Assembly (NCBI RefSeq): GCF_916618955.1
Contig: NZ_OU745390.1
Span: forward strand, 5,262,001 to 5,326,000
Direction: 5' to 3'
Length of the DNA: 64,000 bases
From: Pseudomonas sp. Marseille-Q3773
GTDB lineage: Bacteria > Pseudomonadota > Gammaproteobacteria > Pseudomonadales > Pseudomonadaceae
A program made the translations under genes and the position numbers. This document shows positions 56,150 through 63,915 of the stretch, in pieces (the first letter of the stretch is position 1; each line of letters begins with the position of its first letter). The notes below the pieces were generated by a model. It saw only the letters and a list, made by a program, of their open reading frames with translations. It was not told the origin of the DNA and ran no database searches.

Positions 56150-56737
56150 ATGTCGTTTGCCAAACTGATGACTGACACTGTAGATCTCCTCAAAAAGGAC
56201 GGAACTCGTGTCCCTGGGCTTAAGGCTAGTGTGCAGAAAAACGAAATAGTGACATTTGAAAGCTCTGTACTGATCGAACCGCAAGATCTGTTAATTCGAA
56301 AGGCGTCCAATGGTGCCGAAGAAACTTATGAGGTGATAGATCCAGGGTTCCACGAAAAATTTGGTTCTATTCCGGCTAGCTATCAAATCGAAGTGCGCAA
56401 ACTCGGCATTCCTGAGGCGAAGCAGCATATTCAGAATATCACATATAACGTAACGGGCGCAGGTGCTCGCGTAAATTACAATTCGGTGGACAATTCGGTT
56501 AATACGATCTTGGTCAGTTCCGATGTACAAAGCAGTTTGGATGTAATTCGGAATGAAATTCAAAAATCGGATTTGTCGCTTGTGAAGCGTGAAGAAGCCT
56601 TGGACGTAGTCAAGGAACTTGAGGAGCAGTTCGCGTCTGGAAAGCCGAAGAAAACAATCGTTACTGCCTTGCTCGGAGCGTTGCCTAGCATCGCGACAAT
56701 TACCAAGGCGATAAGCACTATTGCTGAAGCTATTTGA
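56150..56737 (+). CDS. Unknown protein 1 of the RT-PIN operon
   Basis: A 195-residue protein. Residues 1-90 look beta-rich (KNEIVTFESSVLIEPQDLLI, EEYEVIDPGFHEK-like). Residues 96-119 contain NITYNVTGAGARVNYNSVDN, a motif seen in unassigned proteins of mobile islands from memory. A helical segment (122-165) and a hydrophobic C-terminus (TALLGALPSIATITKAISTI) follow, which may insert in a membrane or oligomerise. Function unknown. Codon usage is AT-rich, unlike the chromosome. It overlaps or abuts the PIN gene and so belongs to one transcript. Confidence 0.75.
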   Translation: MSFAKLMTDTVDLLKKDGTRVPGLKASVQKNEIVTFESSVLIEPQDLLIRKASNGAEETYEVIDPGFHEKFGSIPASYQIEVRKLGIPEAKQHIQNITYNVTGAGARVNYNSVDNSVNTILVSSDVQSSLDVIRNEIQKSDLSLVKREEALDVVKELEEQFASGKPKKTIVTALLGALPSIATITKAISTIAEAI

Positions 56738-56748
56738 TTCAAAAACTC

Positions 56749-57648
56749 ATGGGTGATGCTGCTCGGGTTCAGATACTCAATGAAATTATCCGTGAACGGA
56801 CTTTAGCTGAGCAGGAAAAAGAATTGAAGCTTGTCGTAGACACAAATCAGATTGACAGCCCGGCGCTACATTCATTTCTGTCCGCGTCGAAGCAGAATGT
56901 CGTAGTAGTCACTGATTATTGTGCTATGGAGTTATACAAACCAGGAGTGCTTGAGGGGCTCGTTAGTAAACTGGATGTCTTAAAAAGGCATCCAGGCCAA
57001 ATAATGATTCTCAAGGGTACCCTTCAAGTGTGTGGGCTCCGTGGTCGGGCTGCTGGGTTACAGCGTAGATTGATAGATCAGGATCAGACAGCAGGATTCC
57101 AGCAATATCTAGCGGATCTTGAACTTGCTGCAAAAGGCGACAGGTTTCTCTTTGAAGCATTTCGGAAACACTGCATGGCCGCGAACGAACAGATCGATCG
57201 CATTTTGCCCGATGCGAACGAGATCCTACGCATCTTGCCAGACCTATTCGCCAGTTATTCAACTTCCGATCTCGCTGCGTTAGCATCTGGAAATACTAGC
57301 CGTTGCGCTGCCGCTGTTGAAGCATATCGCTCTATAGTTGAAATTTGCTATATGGTGATGAAGAACCATCCCTCTGTAAGGGGGATGCCTTCAAAGCAAG
57401 AACTGGGAAATACTTTTATTTTTAGGGTTGTCATGGCTACTTATTTGCTAGGGCTATTTCGACACTCCACCGGGGCATCGGCTGTCCTTAAAGGTGAGAA
57501 TTTTAGAAATGACATGATAGATATGTACTTTGTGGCGTATGGTACATTCTTTGATGGCTTGTTGACGTCCGATAAGCGAGCTAAAAAGTTATTCGGCGCA
57601 TTGAAGAAGCTGCTCTATGACTTCTATGTATGGATTTTAAGCGCCTGA
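56749..57648 (+). CDS. PIN-like nuclease domain protein of the RT operon
   Basis: A 299-residue protein. ELKLVVDTNQIDSPALHSFL gives a PIN-type first acidic residue (D31); VVVVTDYCAMELYK gives E61; and RNDMIDMYFVAYGTFFDGLL followed by TSDKRA gives D255/D258 and D275, as in PIN domains where the last acidic residues follow an 'AY' and a 'T(N/S)DK' motif. It probably cuts RNA. The helical middle (90-240) is unassigned. ATG 56749 was chosen; a TTG at 56734 overlaps the previous stop. It precedes the RT by 21 bases. Confidence 0.65.
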   Translation: MGDAARVQILNEIIRERTLAEQEKELKLVVDTNQIDSPALHSFLSASKQNVVVVTDYCAMELYKPGVLEGLVSKLDVLKRHPGQIMILKGTLQVCGLRGRAAGLQRRLIDQDQTAGFQQYLADLELAAKGDRFLFEAFRKHCMAANEQIDRILPDANEILRILPDLFASYSTSDLAALASGNTSRCAAAVEAYRSIVEICYMVMKNHPSVRGMPSKQELGNTFIFRVVMATYLLGLFRHSTGASAVLKGENFRNDMIDMYFVAYGTFFDGLLTSDKRAKKLFGALKKLLYDFYVWILSA

Positions 57649-57669
57649 AGGCTGAGAAAGGAGATTCCT

Positions 57670-59286
57670 GTGGAACCGACTAAAAAAAACCTGCCCTTTC
57701 CTCCGGGATTTTTGATCGAATCTTTGAGCAGATGGAGTTACTTGCCTACGCAAAAGCGGGAAAGTGAGTATGTTCCAGCCTTCAATTCCAGTAAGTTTAC
57801 GCCAGAAGTTGTTAGTGAGCTCAGCTCGATAAAGTATAGTGAAGACAGGCATCAATATAAGTTCGATCAGTTGGAGTTTAGGCTGACTAGGCATAACTCT
57901 GCTACTCGTCCGCTTTCGATTCCTCATCCTCTTCCTTACGCTAAGTTGTGCTCTGTCTTAGATTCCAATGTAACTAATATTTGCGCGACCGTTGACATAT
58001 TTCAGAACCCAAATAGCTTGATTGCGCCTTCTTATAACGAAAGCGGTAAATTGGTGGTGATGGACTATGAGGATCCTCTAGAAAAGTCAGAGCGCCTAAT
58101 TAGTCATGCATCTGGAAAGCGATTCAAAGTTACTACTGATATCGCAAATTGTTTCCCTAGTATTTACACGCACGCGCTGCCTTGGGCTCTAGTAGGGCGG
58201 GATGAAGCCAAAAAGTTTCAACGAGATAACAATGCTTGGTTTAATAAAATTGACGCATCCTACAGGGCGATTAAGCGTGGCGAAACCCAAGGGCTGGGCA
58301 TTGGGCCGGCGATCTCGAATTTTGCAGCAGAAATAATTCTCGCGAGGGTGGATGAACAACTCAGACCTCGATATGAATATTTCAGACACATTGATGATTA
58401 TACTTGCTGGTGTGAGACGCACGCACAAGCTGTTGACTTTATCCATGATCTGGACTCGCTGTTGCGTAGCTATCAACTTTCGATAAATACTAAAAAAACC
58501 GTCATCACTGAATTGCCAGCCCCGATAAATAATGAGTGGGTTGTAGAACTTCAGTCGCGTAGTCCAATCAGCTTTCTGAATAAGCAAGATGGCGAAATTA
58601 TTTCGTTCAAACATTCTGCCTTAGATGCGATTAAGCACCTTGAGTTAGCGCTTGTGCTAAATTCAAAGGATCCTGATGGTAGCATTATAAAATATGCTGT
58701 CCGGATGATAGTGAATAACTTAAATGAGTATGCCTGTGAGCCAGTAACTCACTATGTGCTGAATCTGGCATTTTTGTACCCACATCTCTTGCCGATGCTT
58801 GAAGGTTTGTTTGACTCCAGTGATGTCGATGCTTCTAAGTATCAGTCTCAGTTGAACCTAATAGCAAGGGAGAATTGTTGGCGAAGAAGGTCGGATGGTA
58901 TTTGCTGGCCCCTATACTATCTCAACAAGTACGGATTGAAGGTCGAGAAAGGGACAGTTGAGGCCGTGATTAAAAGCCAGGACTGCACGGCGATGCTGCT
59001 TTTAGAGCATTTCTCTGAGCTTCATGGCTGCTCGATTCCGTTTTTGAAGTCACTGTCTAATGGTTACGAGCAAGATCGTTATTGGTTATTGATTTATCAG
59101 TTAATTAAGTGGGGGAGGCTCGGAAATGATTTTATGTCCCCCGAGTTCGATGTGATGGTTAGGCATGAAGTTAGCTTCTCTTACTTGGATGGCGATTCGT
59201 CCGAGGGTGAGAAGCGATTTGAGGCTGACAAGATCAGGAGGGCTTTTGAAGGCGAGCAAGTTTATCTGAGGGCAGATCGTTTCTAA
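57670..59286 (+). CDS. Reverse transcriptase, probable defence type
   Basis: A 538-residue RT. An early RT motif is RPLSIPHPLPYAKLCSVL (80-97). Motif A is VTTDIANCFPSIYTH with D157; motif B is TQGLGIGPAISNFAAEI (206-222); motif C is FRHIDDY with D242 and D243, His240 replacing the usual Tyr/Phe of YxDD; motif D is SINTKKT (271-277). The remaining 240 residues are helical and unassigned, as in Abi/UG RTs. No maturase or endonuclease domain is seen. The GTG start has AAAGGAG six bases upstream. Codon usage is AT-rich. Confidence 0.85.
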   Translation: MEPTKKNLPFPPGFLIESLSRWSYLPTQKRESEYVPAFNSSKFTPEVVSELSSIKYSEDRHQYKFDQLEFRLTRHNSATRPLSIPHPLPYAKLCSVLDSNVTNICATVDIFQNPNSLIAPSYNESGKLVVMDYEDPLEKSERLISHASGKRFKVTTDIANCFPSIYTHALPWALVGRDEAKKFQRDNNAWFNKIDASYRAIKRGETQGLGIGPAISNFAAEIILARVDEQLRPRYEYFRHIDDYTCWCETHAQAVDFIHDLDSLLRSYQLSINTKKTVITELPAPINNEWVVELQSRSPISFLNKQDGEIISFKHSALDAIKHLELALVLNSKDPDGSIIKYAVRMIVNNLNEYACEPVTHYVLNLAFLYPHLLPMLEGLFDSSDVDASKYQSQLNLIARENCWRRRSDGICWPLYYLNKYGLKVEKGTVEAVIKSQDCTAMLLLEHFSELHGCSIPFLKSLSNGYEQDRYWLLIYQLIKWGRLGNDFMSPEFDVMVRHEVSFSYLDGDSSEGEKRFEADKIRRAFEGEQVYLRADRF

Positions 59287-59298
59287 GTCAATTGTTAG

Positions 59299-59335
59299 CA
59301 GTGTCTTCCGAACAGGGAGTGCTCTGAAGACACTG
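59299..59335. repeat. Inverted repeat after the RT gene
   Basis: CAGTGTCTTC and GAAGACACTG form a perfect 10-base-pair stem around a 17-base loop, 12 bases after the RT stop and before the convergent phage gene. It may end the operon transcript; a structured RNA is the alternative. Confidence 0.55.
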
Positions 59336-59362
59336 ATTACACGAACTAGTGCGGATTCGGTG

Positions 59363-59950
59363 TTATGCCTTGTCCTGCGCCACAATTGAAGCTGAGATGA
59401 TGGCCCCGCCCCAGCGGCGTTCACCGATGCAGATCGGTACCGGCAAACCGCTGGCTGTGGTGTTCTTGGCACTTCCAAAGGCGTAGCTCGGCAGGTTCTC
59501 AGGCGCGCCGCTTTGCGACAGACCGGCTGCCTGGGGGCTGAGCATTTGAATCACGCCGCCAGCGACCAACGCGATACCTGGCCCGTAGGTAGCGCCTCCG
59601 GTGAACGGTCCTGCAATGAGCAACGCGATTCCAACGATCGTCTGCAGCAGGCCAGCACGCTTGCTGCCATGCACTACCGGCACAAACCATAGCTCTCTGG
59701 CTCCCCCTCGGGTCAGGTCACTGTCGCCAATGTTCTTGCCATTTTTGAATACCGCGAAGCGTAGGCCCTGGCTCTCAGCATCAGCTAAGTCACGGGCGAA
59801 GCCTGGATAATTTGCATCCAGCGCTTTAGCGGCCTCTTTCGCGTCACCGCGTTGCAGCAAGAAATGGTGGTGCTTTCCGTATTTCTTGCCAAGAAATCCG
59901 CCTAGGCGGATTTTGGTTTTTGGTGCGCAGTCGATCACGGCGGCGGTCAT
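59363..59950 (-). CDS. Phage tail assembly protein (lambda GpI family)
   Basis: A 195-residue protein. KIRLGGFLGKKYGKHHHFLL, AKALDANYPGFARDLADAES and LRFAVFKNGKNIGDSDL match lambda-type tail assembly protein I, which works with the tail tip. The following GSKRAGLLQTIVGIALLIAG has the family's hydrophobic region. ATG 59950 overlaps the stop of the next upstream gene (ATGA). It is an isolated tail gene; no tape measure or tip J gene is next to it, so it is a remnant or hijacking protein. Confidence 0.82.
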   Translation of the reverse strand: MTAAVIDCAPKTKIRLGGFLGKKYGKHHHFLLQRGDAKEAAKALDANYPGFARDLADAESQGLRFAVFKNGKNIGDSDLTRGGARELWFVPVVHGSKRAGLLQTIVGIALLIAGPFTGGATYGPGIALVAGGVIQMLSPQAAGLSQSGAPENLPSYAFGSAKNTTASGLPVPICIGERRWGGAIISASIVAQDKA

Positions 59951-60309
59951 CGCACGGCCTCCTGCGGCATAGCCAAGTGGACGCCCAGGCGCCGGGCAAG
60001 CATCTCGCGACACTGCAACGCCTCCAGGCGGATGGCGGCCTCACGGACAGGATCAGGGTTCAAGTTGGGCGCATAGCTGCACATGGAAGCGCGAGCGCCG
60101 CGCAGGGTGCCACGAAGCAAGTCGGCGGATATCCGCGCCTCCTCCTCGGTGAAGAACACGCCATCGAGCTTGACCCTCTGTCCGGCCTGGACATGATCGA
60201 CTTCCCACAGCAGGTAGCAGGGACCGCCTTTGTCCGGAGTGAAGGTGGTTACGTCGCAGGCTCGGGCGAAACGCTCTTGAAAGGTGGATGGAGCTGGTTG
60301 GATGGTCAT
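59947..60309 (-). CDS. Hypothetical phage-associated protein
   Basis: A 120-residue protein with GPCYLLWEVDHVQAGQRVKL and a helical C-terminal half (REAAIRLEALQCREMLARRL). No family recognised. It is coupled to the tail assembly gene by a four-base overlap and has GGAGG ten bases upstream of ATG 60309. Base composition is chromosomal-like, unlike the RT operon. Confidence 0.6.
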   Translation of the reverse strand: MTIQPAPSTFQERFARACDVTTFTPDKGGPCYLLWEVDHVQAGQRVKLDGVFFTEEEARISADLLRGTLRGARASMCSYAPNLNPDPVREAAIRLEALQCREMLARRLGVHLAMPQEAVR

Positions 60310-60325
60310 CAGCGGGTAGCCTCCA

Positions 60326-60495
60326 GGTGTTAACTCGTCGGTGTTAAAGCGTTAACTTTTCGGTGTTAAAGTTGTTAACCCCGTTAACATGGGCAGAGGG
60401 GGCAGGAATGGCCTCTAAGCCTCTAATCCCGTGGCTTACAGCCCCATGCACGTTCGGCATGGGTGTTAACCTCGCTTTAACATTTTTTGTTAAAG
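60326..60495. repeat. Iteron-like GTTAA repeats
   Basis: GTTAA occurs at 60329, 60343, 60351, 60365, 60374, 60383, 60465 and 60489 on the + strand, and its complement at 60477. GGTGTTAA begins at 60326, 60341 (as CGGTGTTAA), 60362 and 60462. A perfect inverted repeat CTTTAACA-TTTTT-TGTTAAAG closes the block at 60475-60495. The stretch 60310-60568 holds no gene. It may be an origin or an operator array. Confidence 0.7.
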
Positions 60496-60568
60496 GGGAA
60501 AAAATCTGCACGTGGGGTCGGAGGCGGTCTAGGTCGGCGGACCTTCCAGACTTTCGACCCGCCCCCCC

Positions 60569-60766
60569 TCAGTAGTCCGGCGCTTTGTACGGCGGCGCCG
60601 ATCGGATCTGTTCCAGCGCTTCTGATGCGCTCAGGCCGCTGGCCAACAGTCGATCAATCTCTTTGCTCAACCGCTCACGCTCCTCTATCTGGCGCAGTAA
60701 GGCGCGGGTGTGAGCGATCTGGTTGAGGGCTCGTTGAACTGGTTTGGGTAGATGGGTATGGCTCAT
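60569..60766 (-). CDS. Small helical protein of the element
   Basis: A 65-residue protein, MSHTHLPKPVQRALNQIAHT onward, mostly amphipathic helix with charged heptads (RQIEERERLSKEIDRLLASG). GGAGAAGATC precedes ATG 60766, which supports the start. No family recognised; a coiled-coil interaction or DNA-binding role is possible but not shown. Confidence 0.55.
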   Translation of the reverse strand: MSHTHLPKPVQRALNQIAHTRALLRQIEERERLSKEIDRLLASGLSASEALEQIRSAPPYKAPDY

Positions 60767-60895
60767 GATCTTCTCCGGTATGAATGAAAAGGCCCGCGAT
60801 GCGGGCCAGTGCCGGATCACCCCACAAGGAAAAGGCAGGGCTCCAGCTGCTGTGGTTAGGAGGTCGTGGCACTCACAGCTAACCCACGTTTGCCT

Positions 60896-62056
60896 TTACG
60901 GAGTCGGTGCACCGGTCAGCGTCACCAGGCGGGTGGCGGTAGGAGCGAACACCGCCAGGCCGGCGCGCAGCTCGGCCAGAATGGTCACCAGGTTGCGACG
61001 GAAGTTGTCACCGTCGTGGCGGCTTGCCTCGACAGTTACCTGCTGACGGTCCAGCAGCGCAGCGGTGGTGGTGTCGAGGATCAGCGCTTTGCCCTGCGGC
61101 ATGCCGTTGGTGACGACAACAGGTGTACCCCACAGGCTGGGCGGCGCGGGATCGCGTGGCGTGCCGATCACATACTGGCCATCGCCGTCCTCGGCCCGCT
61201 CGCTCTCGATGGCGAACCAGTCACGCGGGTTCATCACGATGACGTTCGGGTTCCAGCCCTCGGCCTTGAGGTCAGTGAGCGCGGCGCCGATACGGTCGAC
61301 AGGCTGGCCGGTGGTGATCCCCGCGTCGGTGGCCTGGGCGTTGAAGCCTAGGATCTCGCCGTCGCCGCCAGCGCCGGTAATCAGTTCAGCCTCCAGCTTC
61401 TGACGCACCCCCACACCCAGCAGCAGATCCACCTGGCCACTGAGCTGGTCATTGTCCTGCAGCACCTGCAGGCTTGCTGGAATCCAGGTTGCGATGGTGG
61501 CGATCTCAGCGCGCACCGGCTTACCCGCCACTTCACCCTCGGCCTTCTCGTCGCCTTCTTTCTTCTGGTAGGCCGCACCATTCAGGTAGCCATCGAGGCG
61601 AATGAACTCGTAGGTGGCGCTGGTCACCGGGATGATGGGCAGCACGTCAAGTAGGGTAAGGCGCGGCTGGGGGATGCCACGAATGCCTGCGCCGTCACGC
61701 TGTGGCGCGGTTGGATAGCTGGTGGAGTCGGTCCCACCCTTGTTCGGGTTGGTGATCGCCGCGCGGATGCCCACCTCGCAATTGATTTGCCCGGTGGACT
61801 TCTGGCGACCATTGCGCATTTCGCCTACGCCGTCTGCTTCGAGAACGCTAGCAGTGACGACATTGCGATCAATGCCGCCGCTAGGGGCTGGGCTACCGTG
61901 GCGGCCAGAGGCGAGCTTCTGTTCAGTTTCGAGCAAGCGTGCGCTGAGCTCGGCCTGCTTGGTGTTGAGGCCTTCTTTGAACTCGGTGATTTGCGCACCG
62001 ATCTTAGTGATGGCTTGGTTCAGCTGGCTGACGTCCTGCTGATACGGGTCTGGCAT
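60896..62056 (-). CDS. HK97-type phage major capsid protein
   Basis: A 386-residue capsid protein. The first 50 residues are a coiled coil acting as scaffold (QLNQAITKIGAQITEFKEGL); the HK97 fold follows with TDSTSYPTAPQRDGAGIRGI, PASLQVLQDNDQLSGQVDLL, an NPRDWFAIE motif and WGTPVVVTNGMPQGKALILD. GGAGAATCCT precedes ATG 62056. No portal, prohead protease or terminase gene is adjacent, so this is a stranded or hijacking capsid gene, a pattern seen in satellites. Confidence 0.85.
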   Translation of the reverse strand: MPDPYQQDVSQLNQAITKIGAQITEFKEGLNTKQAELSARLLETEQKLASGRHGSPAPSGGIDRNVVTASVLEADGVGEMRNGRQKSTGQINCEVGIRAAITNPNKGGTDSTSYPTAPQRDGAGIRGIPQPRLTLLDVLPIIPVTSATYEFIRLDGYLNGAAYQKKEGDEKAEGEVAGKPVRAEIATIATWIPASLQVLQDNDQLSGQVDLLLGVGVRQKLEAELITGAGGDGEILGFNAQATDAGITTGQPVDRIGAALTDLKAEGWNPNVIVMNPRDWFAIESERAEDGDGQYVIGTPRDPAPPSLWGTPVVVTNGMPQGKALILDTTTAALLDRQQVTVEASRHDGDNFRRNLVTILAELRAGLAVFAPTATRLVTLTGAPTP

Positions 62057-62137
62057 AGGATTCTCCGGGGTGTTGAGTTGATGTCCTCTACCCTATGCGC
62101 GCACGCACACCCCGGTCAGCGGTTAACTTCGACGTCC

Positions 62138-62368
62138 TCAGTCGGTATCCGTCGCAAAGCGCACTATGTCGGCTATTTTGTAGAACCGTCGATTGCCACG
62201 GCGCACGAATGGCAGCGGTGAGCGACCCTCGGCAGCCAGGCGGCGCAGGTAGCTGGGGGCATACCCCAACAGGTCTGCCGTGGCTGGCTCGGGCACCAGG
62301 CCACCAATCAGCGGGGTGATCCCGGCCTGGGCCAGTCGCTCGGTAACGTCCTGTTCAACGTCCACCAT
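62138..62368 (-). CDS. AlpA-like excisionase/regulator
   Basis: A 76-residue helix-turn-helix protein. The C-terminal PATADLLGYAPSYLRRLAAE and RRGNRRFYKIADIVRF resemble AlpA/MerR-type excisionases that pair with tyrosine integrases. It begins three bases past the integrase stop and is read in the same direction. AGAGGAG lies about ten bases upstream. Confidence 0.75.
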   Translation of the reverse strand: MVDVEQDVTERLAQAGITPLIGGLVPEPATADLLGYAPSYLRRLAAEGRSPLPFVRRGNRRFYKIADIVRFATDTD

Positions 62369-62371
62369 GAT

Positions 62372-63661
62372 TTACATGCTCCTCTGTGATGCATCCTGAT
62401 TATCGCCAGAGGCCGCGTGGTCTGTGGCCTGTGTCGAATCTTGTGAAATTGCGTATCTCGGGTATGTCTCGCCTGTGAGCGCGCTCAACCCGAGCCCGTC
62501 TAAATGGTCGTGCCAGCGTTCCAGGGCTTGGCGCTTGAGGGCTTCGGCGGTGGTGTGGATGTAGGTGGCATCCATGTTGCGCAGGGCGTGGTTCACCAGC
62601 ATCTCGCCCACCAGGTAATCAACGCCCAGATCCATCCAGCAGGTACGGGCGACCTTGCGCACGTCGTGGCTGGTCCACTGGCGGTCGCTCAGTTCGGCAA
62701 ACACCTGGCTCGCCGCTGTGGCGCCCAGTGGCCCGCGCCGGCTGGCCGGGAACAGGTAGGCACCTTGGTAGCCCTGGGCGTTCTGCTGGGCCTGATAGCG
62801 GCTCAACAGTGCACAGGCCTGGCGGGTGAGCGGTAGGGTGTGGTTCTGCTTGGTCTTGGTGTCGTCAGCGGGGATGAACCACTGGCCGGCCTGCAGATCG
62901 ACGTTGCGCCACAGCGCGCTGCGCGTCTCGCCCAGGCGGGTACCGTGGCACAGCATCATCAGCGCCAGCAGAGCGTCACCGGGCCGCACCTCGCTCCAGC
63001 TCGCCAGCTTGGCCAGCAGATCGGGCAAGTCTCGCTCCCGCAGCCGTGACGACTTCGGCTTGATCCGCACCCCGACGAAATCACCAAAGCGCAGCGAGCC
63101 CATGGGGTTCTGCTCGATCATCCCGAGCCGATGTGCCTTGCGCATGGCCACCGCCAGCACGTTGAACACCAGGCGCACGAACGACAGGGCGTAGCGCTCC
63201 TGCAGTGGCCACATCAGGCGCTGATCGAGCGTGGCCTTGCTCACCTCGGCCAGCGGCAGGTCATGCAGCCGTGGCGTCAGGTGGCAGGTGATCGCCGACT
63301 TCGCGCCGGCCTTGCGCTTGGCCGACAAATTGCGGTCGCGCAGCATGCGGTCCAGGTACCAGTCCAGCAGCTCACCAGTGCGGCTCCAGGTGCTGGTCAG
63401 CGAAGTGGCCTCGGCGTCTGCGGCACGGCGCCCCAGAATGGCCGGTAGCGCTGTCAGCATCGCCTTGGTGGTCAGGCTGGGGAAGTCGCCGGCCTTGCCC
63501 CATTTGCCCCTCACAACAACGTGCCAGGCGCCCCGGGTGCGGTCGACGGTGGAATAGCGGAATCGCAGCTCGGGATAGCGCGGATCACGCAACTGGCGCA
63601 CCGGCTGGCCGGCCTGCTTGCGGATCTCGGCGTCGGTGAAGGTGATGTGTTTGGTGGTCAT
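62372..63661 (-). CDS. Tyrosine recombinase (phage integrase family)
   Basis: A 429-residue integrase. The N-terminal arm-binding DUF4102-like region starts ITFTDAEIRKQAGQPVRQLR. The catalytic domain shows Arg in MLCHGTRLGETRSALW, HDVRKVARTCWMDLG (HxxR), the His in LVNHALRNMDATYIH and the nucleophilic Tyr in DATYIHTT. GAGGAG precedes ATG 63661. P4-like integrases of this type target tRNA 3' ends, in agreement with the left boundary. Confidence 0.93.
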   Translation of the reverse strand: MTTKHITFTDAEIRKQAGQPVRQLRDPRYPELRFRYSTVDRTRGAWHVVVRGKWGKAGDFPSLTTKAMLTALPAILGRRAADAEATSLTSTWSRTGELLDWYLDRMLRDRNLSAKRKAGAKSAITCHLTPRLHDLPLAEVSKATLDQRLMWPLQERYALSFVRLVFNVLAVAMRKAHRLGMIEQNPMGSLRFGDFVGVRIKPKSSRLRERDLPDLLAKLASWSEVRPGDALLALMMLCHGTRLGETRSALWRNVDLQAGQWFIPADDTKTKQNHTLPLTRQACALLSRYQAQQNAQGYQGAYLFPASRRGPLGATAASQVFAELSDRQWTSHDVRKVARTCWMDLGVDYLVGEMLVNHALRNMDATYIHTTAEALKRQALERWHDHLDGLGLSALTGETYPRYAISQDSTQATDHAASGDNQDASQRSM

Positions 63662-63915
63662 GCTTGCTCCTCAAACTGAGGGGGTCGTTGCATCGAACGG
63701 GGCCAGATGATCCGAATCAGACCAAATGAGCCGATTCGGGTCAGGGCGCCACTGTGTGGAAAGCAACACACCGTGGCGTTTTCTACACAGTGGCGAACGT
63801 GGTCAGGCCATCCGATAAGCTGGAGAAATCCCGTGTTTTGCCAAAGCGGGAATTCCCGCCAACCTCGTCGAGCGCTCGCCGATTGCTCGTCTAGGTGTCC
63901 ACTGAGCTTCGTCAC
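63658..63915 (-). CDS. Possible small protein upstream of the integrase
   Basis: An 85-residue frame (MTKLSGHLDEQSASARRGWR onward) starts at GTG 63915 with GGAGG seven bases upstream and overlaps both neighbours by four bases (GTGA at its start, ATGA with the integrase start). The composition is odd (Trp, Arg and Cys rich) and the frame contains three inverted repeats, so it may instead be the integrase control region. Confidence 0.3.
   Translation of the reverse strand: MTKLSGHLDEQSASARRGWREFPLWQNTGFLQLIGWPDHVRHCVENATVCCFPHSGALTRIGSFGLIRIIWPRSMQRPPQFEEQA
63712..63859. repeat. Three inverted repeats upstream of the integrase
   Basis: CCGAATC/GATTCGG at 63712-63739; CGCCACTGTGTGGAAA (63747-63762) with TTTCTACACAGTGGCG (63780-63795), 15 of 16 positions matching; and the perfect palindrome GCGGGAATTCCCGC at 63846-63859. 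They could be operators or arm-type integrase sites. Confidence 0.65.

Noticed and set aside
57670..59286. RT as a retron or group II intron protein
   Set aside because: No msr/msd-sized gap upstream, no maturase X or endonuclease domain, and motif C is HIDD rather than the retron YADD; a UG/Abi type is more likely.
57670..59286. CRISPR-associated RT
   Set aside because: No repeat-spacer array, cas1 or other cas gene anywhere in the window.
59363..63661. Complete prophage within the window
   Set aside because: Only capsid, tail assembly I, AlpA and integrase are seen; no terminase, portal, lysis or replication genes.
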